The translations under genes were made by a program, and so were the position numbers. A DNA stretch of 5,559 nucleotides, from the NCBI GenBank assembly GCA_003556955.1, contig PWQB01000590.1:1-5559 (forward strand), written 5' to 3'. Source of the stretch: Nostocaceae cyanobacterium CSSed10_463m (GTDB lineage: Bacteria > Cyanobacteriota > Cyanobacteriia > Cyanobacteriales > Nostocaceae). The notes beneath the pieces are model-generated. The model ran no database searches and was not told where the DNA came from. It saw only the letters and a list, made by a program, of their open reading frames with translations. Below are positions 5,113-5,559 of the stretch, in pieces. Each line of letters begins with the position of its first letter. The stretch's first letter is position 1.

Positions 5113-5559
5113 TTATGGTCTAGGTGACTGACCGCAGTATTTATTCAAGTCTTCCGCTAACGCATCCAATTTTTTGCCAGTACTCTGGGCTGATGTTAAA
5201 GATGTATCAATTTCTGCTCTCGCCTTTTGGAGTTTTTCCCTACCTGCTGGTGATGCTTCCGCACTTTTGGCTGTAGCAAGTGCTTGAGATGCTTGAGCGA
5301 TCGCCTGACTCAGATTATCAAATATACTAGCAAAATTGCGTTGAAATTCTCTGAGATTCGGGTCTGTTAAATTCAGTTTTTTTAAAGATTGGGTGATCAC
5401 TTGTAAATCCCTGGAAAGTTGCAAACTGGTGACTACCTGTTCTCCTTTATTTTGATCAATCAAAGAGTTGCCGGCATTCACCACCTGAATCAATCGCTGA
5501 CATTGGGTGACTTGATCCTCACAACTACTAACCAGTAAAGCAATACTCAGACTCACAGG
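5113..5559 (-). CDS. Probable small lipoprotein of unknown function (N-terminus outside the window)
   Basis: The frame runs from the window edge to a TAA at 5113-5115. A GTG at 5554-5556 is not a convincing start, because it lies inside what looks like the hydrophobic part of a signal peptide (SLSIALLVSSC) without the preceding basic residues; the true start is upstream. LLVSSC resembles a lipobox, so the Cys about 13 codons in from the edge would be lipidated and the protein anchored in a membrane facing the periplasm. The rest (about 135 residues) is nearly all helix-forming, rich in Gln, Ala, Leu and Ser, and probably coiled coil or a helical bundle. One Cys seven residues after the lipobox Cys and another near the C-terminus could form a disulfide. 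I do not recognise the family with certainty; it resembles cyanobacterial conserved hypothetical proteins. No function is proposed. Confidence 0.7.
   Translation of the reverse strand, partial: PVSLSIALLVSSCEDQVTQCQRLIQVVNAGNSLIDQNKGEQVVTSLQLSRDLQVITQSLKKLNLTDPNLREFQRNFASIFDNLSQAIAQASQALATAKSAEASPAGREKLQKARAEIDTSLTSAQSTGKKLDALAEDLNKYCGQSPRP
5281..5298. repeat. Tandem 9-base repeat within the lipoprotein gene
   Basis: TGCTTGAGA is followed directly by TGCTTGAGC, eight of nine bases alike. It encodes the AQAS/QALA part of the helical region and is probably a minor slippage duplication. Confidence 0.5.
5297..5304. repeat. HIP1 octamer GCGATCGC
   Basis: Fourth exact HIP1 copy, inside the lipoprotein gene. 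Confidence 0.9.

Noticed and set aside
1..5559. CRISPR array, tRNA or rRNA gene
   Set aside because: No regularly spaced repeats, cloverleaf or rRNA-like sequence was seen on either strand.

Overview
The window looks like chromosomal DNA of a filamentous, probably heterocyst-forming (Nostocales-type) cyanobacterium. The evidence is a moderately AT-rich base composition, four exact copies of the HIP1 octamer GCGATCGC, and a set of proteins with a strong cyanobacterial look: a CtaA/SynA-type copper ATPase, a short stand-alone FHA protein, a baeRF3-like protein and a small helical lipoprotein. The assignment rests on pattern recognition alone.

Layout. Positions 1-135 look like the right end of an IS200/IS605-type (TnpB-carrying) insertion sequence whose body lies left of the window. 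The open frame at 1-248 reads like a TnpB C-terminus, and a GC-rich hairpin followed by GTGTCAA resembles the element's right end and the 3' end of an omega RNA scaffold. This end sits about 160 bases before a complete copper-type P1B ATPase gene (299-2728, +). A 317-base intergenic stretch follows, with a possible weak terminator, a striking 26-base near-perfect palindrome, and the likely promoter of an FHA-domain gene (about 3049-3534, +). The FHA gene converges on a baeRF3-like gene (3686-4870, -), and three successive hairpins lie between their stops. The baeRF3 upstream region holds two operator-like dyads, and an AU-only hairpin covers the start codon. The window ends inside a minus-strand gene for a probable lipoprotein (5113 to beyond 5559), with a GC hairpin after its stop.

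How the parts may relate. The ATPase moves Cu(I) across a membrane and, by its resemblance to cyanobacterial CtaA/SynA, probably serves copper supply to plastocyanin and cytochrome oxidase. The FHA protein is a phosphothreonine reader and the baeRF3 protein a release-factor-like, probably ribosome-associated factor. Their convergent layout gives no proof of a shared pathway. No complete novel system is evident. The items most worth a second look are the IS right end with its would-be guide next to the copper gene, the GQG-bearing loop of the baeRF3 protein, and the long palindrome between the ATPase and FHA genes.
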